Of a stretch of DNA of 64,000 nt, positions 34,300 through 47,251 are shown piece after piece. Each line of letters opens with the position of its first letter. The first letter of the stretch is position 1. The translations under genes were made by a program, and so were the position numbers. The stretch is from contig JAWRVZ010000475.1 in assembly GCA_037043235.1 (NCBI GenBank), positions 62,001-126,000 on the forward strand, in the 5' to 3' direction. The stretch is from Rhodeus uyekii (lineage: Eukaryota > Chordata > Actinopteri > Cypriniformes > Acheilognathidae). The notes below the pieces were generated by a model. The model did no database searches, was not told the DNA's origin, and worked only from the letters and a program-made list of their open reading frames with translations.

Positions 34300-36245
34300 C
34301 AGTGGCAATATCCGCCCCGGGCCAGGTGTGGCTGGTGTTCCGGGTGGTTTCTATGGCATTCTTAGCATAATATAACACTTAGGTAGTCACTATTAGCATG
34401 TAGCTATTCACTGCTAGCATATGTAGCATGTAGGAAGTCCTGTTTACTAGCATGAGTCAATAGAGCCAACCCCCATGTCTCTATGACGCTTAGAAGCAGA
34501 AATATGGGTCTGGCTAAATGGTTGCTAGGGTAAACTATTTGGTTGCTAAGGAGTGGCTTTGCAGCTGCCAGTGATGTAATTCCAAAGACTGATTGTCAAA
34601 TAGACCCAACCCCCGTGTCTCTACGACTTTCTGATGCAGAGACACTGGTCTGGCTAAATGGTTGCTAGGGTACTCTATTTGGTTGCTAAGGAGTGGCTAA
34701 GCGTCTGCCAGTGATGTTACTCCAAAGGCTGATTGTCAAACGTACCCAACCCCCATGTCTCTGTGACTTTCTGATGCAAAGATATAGGGCTGGCTAAATG
34801 GTTGTTAGGTTACTCTGTTTCGTTGCTAAGGAGTGGCTTGGCAGTAGCCATTGATGTTCCTCCAAAGGCTCCTTATGAGTATGAACGATATAAACCAACT
34901 ACAATGACTCTACGACATTCAGAACTCAAGATATCTCACTTTGTATTTGGTTGCTAAGGTGCTCTATGATGGTTGCTAAGGCGTGGCTAGGAAGTTTTGA
35001 AGACATTGGTGATTGGCAGTTTGCTGCCCCGAGTCAAACGAGCCCACCCTCAAATTTGTATGACTTTTCTATCCAGATATAGAAGTCGATCAATTTGAAT
35101 GGAAGTCTATGGGATGGGTTGCTAAGGTGCTCTAAAGGGTTGCTAGGGCGTGGCTCAATAGCTTCCCAGTGATCCTGAGACACTCATTGGTCGCCTGAGT
35201 AAAATGAGCCCTCCCCCTTGTCTCTGTGACGCTCTGCTGTAGAGCTATGTTCAATTCAAAATCCCAATGCAATTTGATGGTGTTTCATGGGACGGCCTTC
35301 CCCATTCATTTCAATGGGGAAAAATTTGGGGAGCTCTAGCACCCCAGGGGTGCAACTTTTACCCCATTTTGTGGTATGTTCTCACAGAGCCATCCACCCT
35401 CTTCAGATGTGGCGAGTTTCATCTTTTTACAAATTTCTCGCTCCGAGTTATTAATCGTCAAAGTCGTTTGCAACGCGTTTAAATACTCTTCTAGGATTTC
35501 CGTTAACATTGATGTCTATGGGGGCGCGTTTGGGCAGCTCTAGCACCCCAGGGGTGCAACTTTTAACAAATTTTTTTGGATGTCCTTACAGAGCCTGCCA
35601 GCCTCTTCAAATGTGGCGAGTTTCGTCTTTTTACAAATTTCTCGCTCCGAGTTATTAATCGTCAAAGTTGATTTCAATGCAAAGTCAATAGGTCCAAAAA
35701 TCGCTACTTTTTCGCCCCTGGGGCAAACATCGTACCCCCGATCTCTTAGAAAAGATATAGCACACCTCTCCTCAATAGGCCGCACGTTTTGACGCCTCAT
35801 TCATGAGTCTAGGACAAACGCTCTAGGAGGAGTAGCGCGCCAAAAAAAATGTGGAGGAATAAGAAGAAGAAAAATAATAAACCGAGGTCGATTTTTGGGC
35901 AGCTCTAGCACCCCAGGGGTGCAACTTTTACCCCAATGTGTGGTATGTTCTCACAGAGCCTGACAGCCTCTACAAATGTGGTGAGTTTCATCTTTTTACA
36001 AATTCCTCGCTCTGAGTTATTAATCGTCAAAATTTCGTTTCAATGGGACGTCTATGGGGGTGTTTTTTGTTCCGCCCCCTGGGGCGAACATCGTACCCCC
36101 GATCGCTTAGTAAAGCTAGAGCACCCCTCTCCTCAATCGGCCGCACGTTTTGACACCTCATTCATGGGTCTGGGACAAACGCTCTAGGAGTAGCAGCGCA
36201 CCGAAGATTTCAGCATCATTATTATAGGCTTGGTAAGATAGTAAT

Positions 36246-36314
36246 AGTAGTGCTCGCCAACGAGCACCACTAACTAGAATGTACATTTCCTGAAGAAAAT
36301 GTGAGTGGTGCTCG
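36246..36314. repeat. K-J three-arm palindrome, unit 14
   Basis: CCAA-loop form. The duplication shared with unit 21-22 starts at the middle arm, 36261. Confidence 0.9.
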
Positions 36315-36348
36315 CAGTGGCAAAACCCGCCCCGGGCCAGGTGAGGCA

Positions 36349-37278
36349 GTAGCTAGGGTAACCATGATTATGCTAGCGTAACCAGGGTGGTTGCTAGGTG
36401 GTTGCTAGGGTAACTGGGATGGTTGCTAAGGTGTTGCTAAGTGGTTGCTAGGGTAACCAGAGTGGTTGCCAAGGTGTTGCTAGGTGGTTACTAGGGTAAC
36501 CGGAGTCGTCGCTAGGTGGTTGCTAGGGTAACCAGAGTGGTTGCTAGGCTGTTGCTAGGGTAACCAGGGTGGTTGCTAGGGTGTTGCTAGGTGGTTGCTA
36601 GGGTAACTGGAGTCGTCGCTAGGCAGTTGCTAGGCGGTTGCTAGGGTGTTGCTAGGTGGTTGCTAGGGTAACCAGGTTGGTTGCTAGGGTGTTGCTGAGT
36701 GGTTGCTAGGGTAATCAGAGTGGTTGCTATGGTGTTGCTAGGTGGTTGCTAGGGTAACCGGAGTGGTTGCTAGGCAGTTGCTAGGGTAACCGGGGTGGTT
36801 GCTAGGGTGTTGCTAGGGTAACCAGAAGGGTTGCTAGGCGGTTGCTAGGGTAACTGGGATGGTTGCTAAGGTGTTACTAAGTGGTTGCTAGGGTAACCAA
36901 AGAGGTTGCTATGGTGTTGCTAGGTGGTTGCTATGGTGTTGCTAGGTGGTTGCTAGGGTAACCGGAGTCATCGCTAGGCGGTTGCTAGGCGGTTGCTAGG
37001 GTAACCAGAGTGGTTACTAAGGTGTTGCTAGGGTAATCAGAGTGGTTGCTATGGTGTTGCTAGGTGGTTGCTAGGGTAACCGGAGTGGTTGCTAGGTGGT
37101 TGCTAGGCAGTTGCTAGGGTAACCCGGGTGGTTGCTAGGTGGTTGCTAGGGTAACCAGAGTGGTTGCTAAGGTGTTGCTATGTGGTTGCTAGGGGAACCA
37201 GAGTGGTTCCTAAGCGGTTGCTAAGGTGTCACTAGGTTACCTGGTTGGTTACTAGGGTTATGCTAGGTGATTGATATG
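36349..37278. repeat. F minisatellite array 10 (930 bp)
   Basis: Copied at 55107-56036 with no length change. Private words include ATTATGCTAGCGTAACC at the start and GGGGAACCAGAG near the end. Confidence 0.97.
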
Positions 37279-39083
37279 GCTCATCCAGGGTGTCCTGGGT
37301 CGTTTCTAGGTGGTTATTAGGTGTTATGGGGGGTTTCTATGGCCTTATTAGCATAATTTAACACTTAGTTAATCAATATTAGCATGTAGCTATTCACTGC
37401 TAGCATATGTAGCATGTTGGAAGTCCTGTTTGCTAGCATGAGCCAATAGAGCCAACCCCCATGTCTCTACGATACTCAGATGCAGAGATATGGGTCTGGC
37501 TAAACGGTTGCTAGGGTACTCTGTTTGGTTGCTAAGGAGTGGCTTGGTACCTGCCAGTCATGTTACTCCAAAGGCTGATTGTCTAAATGACCCAACTCCC
37601 ATGTCTCTACGACTTTCTGATGCAGAGATATAGGACTGGCTAAATGGTTGCTAGGGTACTCTGTTTGGTTGCTAAGGAGTGGCTTGGTACCTGCCAGTGA
37701 TGTCACTCCAAAGGCTCCTTATGAGTATGAACAATATAAACCAACCAGAATGCCTCTACGACATTCAGAACTGAAGATATCTCACTTTGTATTTGGTTGC
37801 TAAGGTGCTCCATAATGGTTGCTAGGGCGTGGCTAGGAAGTGTTGAAGACGTTGGTGATTGGCAGTTTGCTGCCCCGAGTCAAACGAGCCCACCCTCAAA
37901 TTTCCATGACTGTTCTATCCAGAGATAGGAGTCAATCAATTTGAATGGAAGTCTATGGGATGGGTTGCTAAGGTGCTCTAAATGGTTGCTAGGGCGTGGC
38001 TTAATACGTTCCCAGTGATCCTGAGACACTCATTGGTCGCCTGAGTAAAATGAGCCCTCCCCCTTGTTTCTGTGACGCTGTGCTGCAGAGCTATGTTCAA
38101 TTCAAAATCCCTATGCACATAGTAGATGGTGTTTCATGGGACGGTTTTCCCCATTCATTTCAATGGGGAAAGTTTGGGAGCTCTAGCACCCCAGGGGTGC
38201 AACTTTTACCCCATTTTGTGGTATGATCTCACAGAGCCATCCACCCTCTTCAAATATGGCGAGTTTCGTCTTTTTACAAATTTCTCGCTCCGAGTTATTA
38301 ATCGTCAAAGTCGTTTGCACCGCGTATAAATACTCTTCTAGGATTTCCGTTTCTATTGTGTCTATGGGGCAAGTTTGGGCAGCTCTAGCACCCCAGGGGT
38401 GCAACTTTTACCCCAATTTTTTGTATGTCCTTACAGAGCCTGCCAGCCTCTACAAATGTGGAGAGTTTCATCTTTTTACAAATTTCACGCTCCGAGTTAT
38501 TTATCGTCAAAGTTGGTCGTAATGCATTGTCTATGCGTTTTTTCGGCTGTTTGGTCGCCCCTGGGGCGAACACCGTACCCCCGATCGCTTAGAAAAGATA
38601 TAGCACACCTCTCCTCAATAGGCCGTACGTTTTGATGCCTCATTCATGGGTCTGGAACAAACGCCCTAGGAGGAGTAGCGCGCCGAAAAAAAAGTGGAAG
38701 AATAAGAAGAAAAATAATAAACCAAGGTCAATTTTTGGGCAGCTCTAGCACCCCAGGGGTGCAACTTTTACCCCAATGTGTGGTATGTTCTTACAGAGCC
38801 TGCCAGCCTCTACAAATGTGGTGAGTTTCATCGTTTTACAAATTCCTCGCTTTGAGTTATTAATCGTCAAAATTTCGTTTCAATGGGACGTCTATGGGGG
38901 TGTTTTTTGTTCCGCCCCCTGGGGCGAACATCGTACCCCCGATCGCTTAGTAAAGCTAGGGCACCCCTCTCCTCATTCGGCCGCACGTTTTGACACCTCA
39001 TTCATGGGTCTGGGACAAACGCTCTAGGAGTAGCAGCGCCGAAGATTTCAGCATCATTATTATAGGCTTGGTAAGATAGTAAT

Positions 39084-39152
39084 AGTAGTGCTCGCCAACG
39101 AGCACCACTAACTAGAATGTACATTTCCTGAAGAAAATGTGAGTGGTGCTCG
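39084..39152. repeat. K-J three-arm palindrome, unit 15
   Basis: CCAA-loop form. The duplication shared with unit 22 ends 12 bases past the right arm. Confidence 0.9.
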
Positions 39153-39186
39153 CAGTGGCAAAATCCGTCTCAGGCCAGGTGAGGCA

Positions 39187-40009
39187 GTAGCTAGGGTAAC
39201 CATGATGTTGCTAGGCAGTTGCTAGGGTAACCAGGGTGGTTGCTAGGTGGTTGCTAGGGCAACTGGTGTGGTTTCTAAGGTGTTGCTAGGTGGTTGCTAG
39301 GGTAACTGGGTTGGTTGCTAGGGTGTTGCTAGGTGGTTGCTAGGGTAACCGGAGTCGTCGCTAGGTGGTTGCTAGGGTGTTGCTAGGTGGTTGCTAGGGT
39401 AACCAGGGTGGTTGCTAGGGTGTTGCTAAGTGGTTACTAGGCTAACCAGAGTGGTTGCTAGGTGGTTGCTAGGGTAACCAGAGTGATCGCTAGGCGGTTG
39501 CTAGGCGGTTGCTAGGGTAACCAGAGTGGTTGCTAAGGTGTTGCTAGGTGGTTACTAGGGTAACCAGAGTGGTTGCTAGGCTGTTGCTAGGGTAATCAGA
39601 GTGGTTGCTATGGTGTTGCTAGGTGGTTGCTAGGGTAAACTAAGTGGTTGCCAGGGTGTTGCTAGGTGGCTGCTAGGGTAACCGGAGTGGTTGCTAGGCG
39701 GTTGCTAGGCAGTTGCTAGGGTAACCAGAGTGGTTGCTATGGTGTTGCTAGGTGGTTTTTAGGGTAAACTGAGTGGTTGCCAGGGTGTTGCTAGGTGGTT
39801 GCTAGGGTAACCGGAGTGGTTGCTAGGTGGTTGCTAGGCAGTTGCTAGGGTAACCCGGGTGGTTGCTAGGTGGTTGCTAGGGTAACCAGAGTGGTTGCTA
39901 AGGTGTTGCTATGCGGTTGCTAGGGTAACCAGAGTGGTTCCTAGGCGGTTGCTAAGGTGTCACTAGGTTAACTGGTTGGTTACTAGTGTTATGCTAGGTG
40001 GTTGTTATG
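39187..40009. repeat. F minisatellite array 11 (823 bp)
   Basis: Begins like array 4 (GGGCAACTGGTGTGG against GGGTAACTGGTGTGG) and then carries two GTAAACTGAG/GTAAACTAAG blocks. It is linked to array 4 by a shared left end. Confidence 0.97.
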
Positions 40010-40169
40010 CCTCATCTAGGGTGTCCTGGGCCGTTTCTAGGTGGTTATTAGTTGTTAGGGGGGGTTTCTATGGCATTATTAGCATAATTTAACACTTAGT
40101 TAATCACTATTAGCATGTAGCTATTCACTGCTAGCATATGTAGCATGTTGGAAGTCTTGTTTGCTAGCA

Positions 40170-43100
40170 TGAGCCAATAGAGCAAACCCCCATGTCTCTA
40201 TGATACTCAGAAGCAGAGATATGGGTCTGGCTAAACGGTTGCTAGGGTAATCTGTTTGGTTGCTAAGGAGTGGCTTGGTACCTGCCAGTCATGTTACTCC
40301 AAAGGCTGATTGTCAAATTGACCCAACTCCCATGTCTCTACGACTTTCTGAAGCAGAGATATAGGACTGGCTAAATGGTTGCTAGGGTACTCTGTTTGGT
40401 TGCTAAGGAGTGGCTATGGGTCTGCCAGTGATGTCACTCCAAAGTCTCCTTATGAGTATGAACAATATAAACCAACCAGAATGCCTCTACGGCATTCAGA
40501 ACTGAGGATATCTCACTTTGTATTTGGTTGCTAAGGTGCTCCATAATGGCTGCTAGGGCGTGGCTAGGAAGTGATGAAGACGTTGGTGATTGGCAGTTTG
40601 CTGCCCCGAGTCAAACGAGCACTCCCTCAAATTTCTATGACTTTTCTATCCAGAGATAGGAGTCAATCAATTTGAATGGAAGTCTATGGGATGGGTTGCT
40701 AAGGTGCTCTAAATGGTTGCTAGGGCGTGGCTTAATAGCTCTCCAGTGACCCTGAGACACTCATTGGTCGCCTGAGTAAAATGAGCCCTCCCCCTTGTTT
40801 CTATGACGCTGTGCTGCAGAGCTATGTTCAATTCAAAATCCCTATGCACATAGTAGATGGTGTTTCATGGGACGGTTTTCCCCATTCATTTCAATGGGGA
40901 AAGTTTGGGAGCTCTAGCACCCCAGGGGTGCAACTTTTACCCCATTTTTTGGTATGGTCTCACAGAGCCATCCACCCTCTTCAAATGTGGCAAGTTTCGT
41001 CTTTTTACAAATTTCTCGCTCCGAGTTATTAATCGTCAAAGTCGTTTGCACCGCGCTTAAATACTCTTCTAGGATTTCCGTTAACATTGCGTCTATGGGG
41101 GCACGTTTGGGCAGCCCTAGCACCCCAGGGGTGCAACTTTTGCCCCATTTTTTGGTATGTTCTCACAGAGGCTGCCAGCCTCTACAAATGTGGCGAGTTT
41201 CGTCTTTTTACAAATTTCTCGCTCCGAGTTATTAATCGTCAAAGTTTGTCGCAATGTTAAGTCAATACGTTTTTTCGGCTGCTTTTTCACCCCTGGGGCG
41301 AACATCGTACCTCCGATCGCTTAGAAAAGATATAGCACACCTGTCCTCAATAGGCCGCACGTTTTGATGCCTCATTCATGGTTCTAGGAAAAAACGCCTA
41401 GGAGGAGTAGCGCGCCAAAAAAGTGTCCAGAAGAAGAATAATAATAACTAGAATGTACATTTCCTGAAGAAAATGTGAGTGGTGCTCGCAGTGGCAAAAT
41501 CCGCCCCGGGCCAGGTGAGGCAGTAGCTAGGGTAACAATGATGTTGCTAGGCAGTTGCTAGGGTAACCAGGGTGGTTGCTAGGTGTTTGCTAGGGTAACT
41601 GGGATGGTTGCTAAGGCATTGCTAAGTGGTTGCTAGGGTAACCAGGGTGGTTGCTAGGGTGTTGCTAGGTGGTTGCTAGGGTAACCGAAGTCGTCGCTAG
41701 GCGGTTGCTATGGGGTTGAAAGGGTAACCAGAGCGGTTGCTAGGATGTTGCTAGGGTAACCAGAGTGGTTGCTAGGCTGTTGCTAAGGTAATCAGAGTGG
41801 TTGCTATGGTGTTGCTAGGTGGTTGCTAGGGTAAACTGAGTGGTTGCCGGGTGTTGCTAGGTGGTTGCTAGGGTAACCGGAGTGGTTGCTAGGCAGTTGC
41901 TAGGCAGTTGCTAGGGTAACCGGGTGGTTGCTAGGTGGTTGCTAGGGTAACCAGAGTGGTTGCTAGGGTGTTGCTAGGTGGTTGCTAGGGTAACTGGAGT
42001 CGTCGCTAGGCGGTTGCTAGGCGGTTGCGAGGGTAACCAGAGTGGTTGCTAAGGTGTTGCTAGGTGGTTACTAGGGTAACCAGAGTTGTTGCTAGGCTGT
42101 TGCTAGGGTAACCAGAGTGGTTGCTAGGCTGTTGCTAAGGTAATCAGAGTGGTTGCTATGGTGTTGCTAGGTGGTTGCTAGGGTAAACTGAGTGGTTGCC
42201 GGGTGTTGCTAGGTGGTTGCTAGGGTAACTGGAGTCGTCGCTAGGCGGTTGCTAGGCGGTTGCGAGGGTAACCAGAGTGGTTGCTAAGGTGTTGCTAGGT
42301 GGTTACTAGGGTAACCAGAGTTGTTGCTAGGCTGTTGCTAGGGTAACCGGGTGGTTGCTAGGTGGTTGCTAGGGTAACCAGAGTGGTTGCTAGGGTGTTG
42401 CTAGGTGGTTGCTAGGGTAACTGGAGTCGTCGCTAGGCGGTTGCTAGGCGGTTGCGAGGGTAACCAGAGTGGTTGCTAAGGTGTTGCTAGGTGGTTACTA
42501 GGGTAACCAGAGTTGTTGCTAGGCTGTTGCTAGGGTAACCAGAGTGGTTGCTAGGCTGTTGCTAAGGTAATCAGAGTGGTTGCTATGGTGTTGCTAGGTG
42601 GTTGCTAGGGTAAACTGAGTGGTTGCCGGGTGTTGCTAGGTGGTTGCTAGGGTAACCGGAGTGGTTGCTAGGCGGTTGCTAGGCAGTTGCTAGGGTAACC
42701 GGGTGGTTGCTAGGTGGTTGCTAGGGTAACCAGAGTGGTTGCTAGGGTGTTGCTAGGTGGTTGCTAGGGTAACTGGAGTCGTCGCTAGGCGGTTGCTAGG
42801 CGGTTGCGAGGGTAACCAGAGTGGTTGCTAAGGTGTTGCTAGGTGGTTACTAGGGTAACCAGAGTTGTTGCTAGGCTGTTGCTAGGGTAATCAGAGTGGT
42901 TGCTATGGTTTTGCTAGGTGGTTGCTAGGGTAAACTGAGTGGTTGCCAGGGTGTTGCTAGGTGGTTGCTAGGGTAACCGGAGTGGTTGTTAGGCTGTTGC
43001 TAAGGTGTCACTAGGCTAACTGGTTGGATACTAGGGTTATGCTAGGTGGTTGTTATGGCTCATTTAGGGTGTCCTGGGCCGTTTCTAGGTGGTTATTAGG

Positions 43101-43217
43101 TGTTATGGGGGGTTTCTATGGCATTATTAGCATAATTTAACACTTAGTTAATCACTATTAGCATGTAGCTATTCACTGCTAGCATATGTAGCATGTTGGA
43201 AGTCCTGTTTGCTAGCA
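40170..43217. repeat. HOR unit 16 (2A, D0-D1, J, giant F, G; no K)
   Basis: Leader 40170-40773; D block 40774-41447 with D0 and D1 only; J 41448-41522; F 41523-43057 (1,535 bp, the longest minisatellite); G 43058-43217. D0 has GCTTAAATAC and D1 ends in the GTGTCCAG tail, both as in unit 1. Confidence 0.95.
41523..43057. repeat. F minisatellite array 12 (1,535 bp, nested amplification)
   Basis: The longest array. Rare words mark internal copies: GCGAGGG at 42027, 42262, 42454 and 42806, and GCCGGGTG at 41846, 42198 and 42625. Spacings of 352 bp occur twice (41846 to 42198; 42454 to 42806), and 235 plus 192 gives the 427-bp spacing. Blocks of hundreds of bases have thus been duplicated inside the minisatellite. 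Confidence 0.97.
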
Positions 43218-44479
43218 TGAGCCAATAGAGCCAACCCCCATGTCTCTACGATACTCAGAAGCAGAGATATGGGTCTGGCTAAACGGTTGCTAGGGTACTC
43301 TGTTTGGTTGCTAAGGAGTGGCTTGGTACCTGCCAGTCATGTTACTCCAAAGGCTGATTGTCTAATTGACCCAACTCCCATGTCTCTACGACTTTCTGAT
43401 GCAGAGATACAGGACTGGCTAAATGGTTGCTAAGTTACTCTGTTTGGTTGCTAAGGAGTGGCTTTGCAGCTGCCATTGATGTCACTCCAAAGTCTCCTTA
43501 TGAGTATGAACCATATAAACCAACTACAATGACTCTACGACATTCAGAACTGAAGATATCTCACTTTGTATTTGGTTGCTAAGGTGCTCCATAATGGTTG
43601 CTAGGGCGTGGCTAGGAAGTGTTGAAGACATTGGTGATTGTCAGTTTGCTGCCCCGAGTCAAACGAGCCCACCCTCAAATTTCTATGAATTTTCTATCCA
43701 GAGATAGAAGTCGATCAATTTGAATGGAAGTCTATGGGATGGGTTGCTAGGGTGCTCTAAATGGTTGCTAGGGCGTGGCTTAATAGCTTCCCAGTGATCC
43801 TGAGACACTCATTGGTCGCCTGAGTAAAATGAGCCCTCCCCCTTGTCTCTGTGACACTGTGCTGCAGAGCTATGTTCAATTCAAAATCCCTATGTACATA
43901 GTAGATGGTGTTTCATGGGACGGTTTTCCCCATTCATTTCAATGGGGAAAGTTTGGGGGCTCTAGCACCCCAGGGGTGCAACTTTTACCCCATTTTGTGG
44001 TATGGTCTCACAGAGCCATCCACCCTCTTCAAATGTGGCGAGTTTCGTCTTTTTACAAATTTCTCGCTCCGAGTTATTAATCGTCAAAGTCGTTTGCAAC
44101 GCGTATAAATACTCTTCTAGGATTTCCGTTTTCATTGATGTCTATGGGGGCGCGTTTGGGCAGCTCTAGCACCCCAGGGGTGCAACTTTTACCCCATTTT
44201 TTGGTATGTTCTTACAGAGCCTGCCAGCCTCTTCAAATGTGGTGAGTTTCATCTTTTTACAAATTTCTCGCTCCGAGATATTAATCGTCAAAGTTGATTT
44301 CAATGCGTTGTCTATGCGTTTTTTTTCGCTCCTTTTTCGCCCCTGGGGCGAACATCGTACCCCCGATCTCTTAGAAAAGATATAGCACACCTCTCCTCAA
44401 TAGGCCGCACGTTTCGACGCCTCATTCATGAGTCTAGGACAAACGCTCTAGGAGGAGTAGCGCGCCGAAAAAAAAGTGG

Positions 44480-44503
44480 AAGAAGAATAAGAAGAAGAAG
44501 AAT
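44480..44503. repeat. Mixed GAA/TAA microsatellite before H
   Basis: Interrupted AGAAGAATAAGAAGAAGAA-type run replacing K in unit 17. Confidence 0.88.
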
Positions 44504-44505
44504 AA

Positions 44506-45170
44506 CTAGAATGTACATTTCCTGAAGAAAATGTGAGTGGTGCTCGCAGTGGCAGAATTCGGGCCCGGGCCAGATGCAGCAGTGTCGGAGAAACAGAGAG
44601 ACCCCACCGCCATGTCTGTACGATGTTCTGGTGTTGAGATATGGCTGATTCATGTGTTTGTATGGTTGCTACGGCACTCTATATGGTTGCTATGGTGTGG
44701 TCATACAGTTTATGGGATGATATCTAAAGACTATTTGGCAGTCTGAGCTTGAAAGTTCAAACTCTGTGCTTCTACAACATTCCAGTACTGTAATATGGCT
44801 TGTAAACGTTGTGTTACGGTTGCTAGGGTGCTGTAAATGGTTGTTAAGGCTTGGCTATGAAGATGGTATGTCACTACTTATTCACTGCTTGATAGGCCGA
44901 GTCAAACGAGCCCAGTCCCGAGCCTCTACGACCTTCAGAAACAAAGATATGATTTTACAAATATTTGTCCCATGTTAAGTCAATGGGGCTTTTTTCGGCT
45001 GATTTTTCGTGGGACAAAACGAACATCGTACGCCTGATCGCTTAGAAAAGATATAGCACACCTCTCCTCAATATGCCGCACGATTTGACATCTCTTTTGT
45101 GGGTCTACGACCAACGGTGCCTGAGGAGTAGCGCGCCGAAGGTTGGTTTAGGAGAATAGTAATCACAACA
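44506..45170. repeat. H module 6 (alpha, 665 bp)
   Basis: Joined directly to a GAA/TAA microsatellite rather than to K. Private changes include CAGTACTGTAATATGG and GTAAACGTTGTG. Confidence 0.94.
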
Positions 45171-45364
45171 CTAGAATGTACATTTCCTGAAGAAAATGTG
45201 AGTGGTGCTCGCAGTGGCAATATCCGCCCCGGGCCAGGTGCGGCTGGTGTTTTGGGTGGTTTCTATTGCATTCTTAGCATAATATAACACTTAGCTAGGC
45301 ACTATTAGCATGTAGCTATTCACTGCTAGCATATGTAGCATGAAGGAAGTCCTGTTTGCTAGCA

Positions 45365-47251
45365 TGAGTCAATAGAGCCAACCCCCATGTCTCTACGATA
45401 CTCAGAAGCAGAGATATGGGTCTGGCTAAATGGTTGCTAGGGGACTCTGTTTGGTTGCTAAGGAGTGGCTTGGTACCTGCCAGTCATGTTACTCCAAAGG
45501 CTGATTGTCTAATTGACCCAACTCCCATGTCTCTACGACTTTCTGATGCAGAGATAAAGGACTGTCTAAATGGTTGCTAGGGTACTCTGTTTGGTTGCTA
45601 AGGAGTGGCTATGGGTCTGCCAGTGATGTCACTCCAAAGGCTCCTTATGAGTATGAACGATATAAACCAACCAGAATGCCTCTACGACATTCAGAACTGA
45701 AGATATCTCACTTTGTATTTGGTTGCTAAGGTGCTCCATAATGGTTGCTAGGGCGTGGCTAGGAAGTGTTGAAGACGTTGGTGATTGGCAGTTTGCTGCC
45801 CTGAGTCAAACGAGCCCACCCTCAAATTTCTATGACTGTTCTATCCAGAGATGGAAGTCGATCAATTTGAATGGAAGTCTATGGGATGGGTTGCTAAGGT
45901 GCTCTAAATGGTTGCTAGGGCGTGGCTTGATACGTTCCCAGTGATCCTGAGACACTCATTGGTCGCCTGAGTAAAATGAGCCCTCCCCCTTGTCTCTGTG
46001 ACGCTGTGCTGCAGAGCTATGTTCAATTCAAAATCCCTATGCACATAGTAGATGGTGTTTCATGGGACGGTTTTCCCCATTCATTTCAATGGGAAAGTTT
46101 GGGAGCTCTAGCACCCCAGGGGTGCAACTTTTACCCCATTTTGTGGTATGTTCTCACAGAGCCATCCACCCTCTTCAAATGTGGCGAGTTTCGTCTTTTT
46201 ACAAATTTCTCGCTCCGAGTTATTAATCGTCAAAGTCGTTTGCAACGCGTATAAATACTCTTCTAGGATTTCCGTTAACATTGATGTCTATGGGGGCGCG
46301 TTTGGGCAGCTCTAGCACCCCAGGGGTGCAACTTTTACCCCATTTTTTGGTATGTCCTTACAGAGCCTGCCAGCCTCTACAAATGTGGTGAGTTTCGTCT
46401 TTTTACAAATTTCTCGCTCCGAGTTATTAATCGTCAAAGTTTGTCGCAATGTTAAGTCAATACGTTTTTTCGGCTGCTTTTTCGCCCCTGGGGCGAACAT
46501 CGTACCCCCGATCTCTTAGAAAAGATATAGCACACCTGTCCTCAATAGGCCGCACGTTTTGATGCCTCATTCATGGGTCTAGGACAAAACGCCTAGGAGG
46601 AGTAGCGCGCCAAAAAAGTGTCCAGAAGAAGAAGAATAATAAACAACATTGAGGTCTATGGGGGCAAGTTTGGGGAGCTCTAGCACCCCAGGGGTGCAAC
46701 TTTTCCCCCATTTTTTGGTATGTTCTTACAGAGCCTGCCAGCCTCTACAAATGTGGCGAGTTTCATCTTTTTACAAATTCCTCGCTCAGAGTTATTAATC
46801 ATCAAAGTTTGTGGCAATGCGTTGTCTATGCGTTTTTTCGGCTGCTTTTTCGCCCCTGGGGCGAACATCGTACCCCCGATCGCTTACAAATGATATAGCA
46901 CACCTCTCCTCAATAGGCCGCACGTTTTGACGTCTCATTTATGGGTCTGGGACAAACGCAGTAGGAGCAATAGCGCGGCGAAAATTTGGTGGAATCACCA
47001 TCATTATTATAGGCTTGGTAAGATAGTAATAGTAGTGCTCGAGGCGAGCACCACTAACTAGAATGTACATTTCCTGAAGAAAATGTGAGTGGTGCTCGCA
47101 GTGGCAATATCCGCCCCGGGCCAGGTGTGGCTGGTGTTCCGGGTGGTTTCTATGGCATTCTTAGCATAATATAACACTTAGTTAATCACTATTAGCATGT
47201 AGCTATTCACTGCTAGCATATGTAGCATGTAGGAAGTCCTGTTTACTAGCG
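45365..47251. repeat. HOR unit 18 (2A, D0-D1-D2-K, J, no F, no H)
   Basis: At 1,887 bp this is the shortest complete unit. Leader 45365-45968; D block 45969-47057; J-G 47058-47251. D0 lacks one G after TTTCAATGGG (near 46095), which breaks the reading frame that is open in most sister copies. Confidence 0.95.
47031..47098. repeat. K-J three-arm palindrome, unit 18
   Basis: AGG-loop form, leading into the F-less G. Confidence 0.9.

Larger units (their letters stand above)
32163..34452. repeat. HOR unit 13 (2A, D0-D1-D2-K-D3-K, J, no F)
   Basis: Leader 32163-32766; D block 32767-34258 (1,492 bp, the longest here) with a free-standing hairpin at 33829-33853 and a second hairpin beside J; J-G 34259-34452. 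It is one of only three units (with 18 and 24) that have neither H nor F. Confidence 0.95.
34453..37438. repeat. HOR unit 14 (3A, D0-D1-D2-K, J, F, G)
   Basis: Leader 34453-35196 (744 bp, three A monomers); D block 35197-36273; J 36274-36348; F 36349-37278 (930 bp); G 37279-37438. The leader matches unit 25 at an offset of 28,917 bp, the D block matches unit 8, and the part from 36261 matches unit 21-22. The unit is therefore a mosaic of three different relationships. Confidence 0.95.
36261..39164. repeat. Segmental duplication B, copy 1 (2.9 kb)
   Basis: Spans J and F10 of unit 14 and unit 15 up to its J. The offset to 55019-57922 is a constant 18,758 bp, so no indels are present, even across a 930-bp minisatellite. 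Confidence 0.92.
37439..40169. repeat. HOR unit 15 (2A, D0-D1-D2-K, J, F, G)
   Basis: Leader 37439-38042; D block 38043-39111; J 39112-39186; F 39187-40009; G 40010-40169. Up to 39164 it is the copy of unit 22 at a constant offset of 18,758 bp. After J it continues into F, where unit 22 continues into H. Confidence 0.95.
43218..45364. repeat. HOR unit 17 (2A, D0-D1, H, no F; no K)
   Basis: Leader 43218-43821; D block 43822-44505, ending in a mixed GAA/TAA microsatellite; H 44506-45170; J-G 45171-45364. It is the only unit where H follows D1 directly with no K hairpin. Confidence 0.95.
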
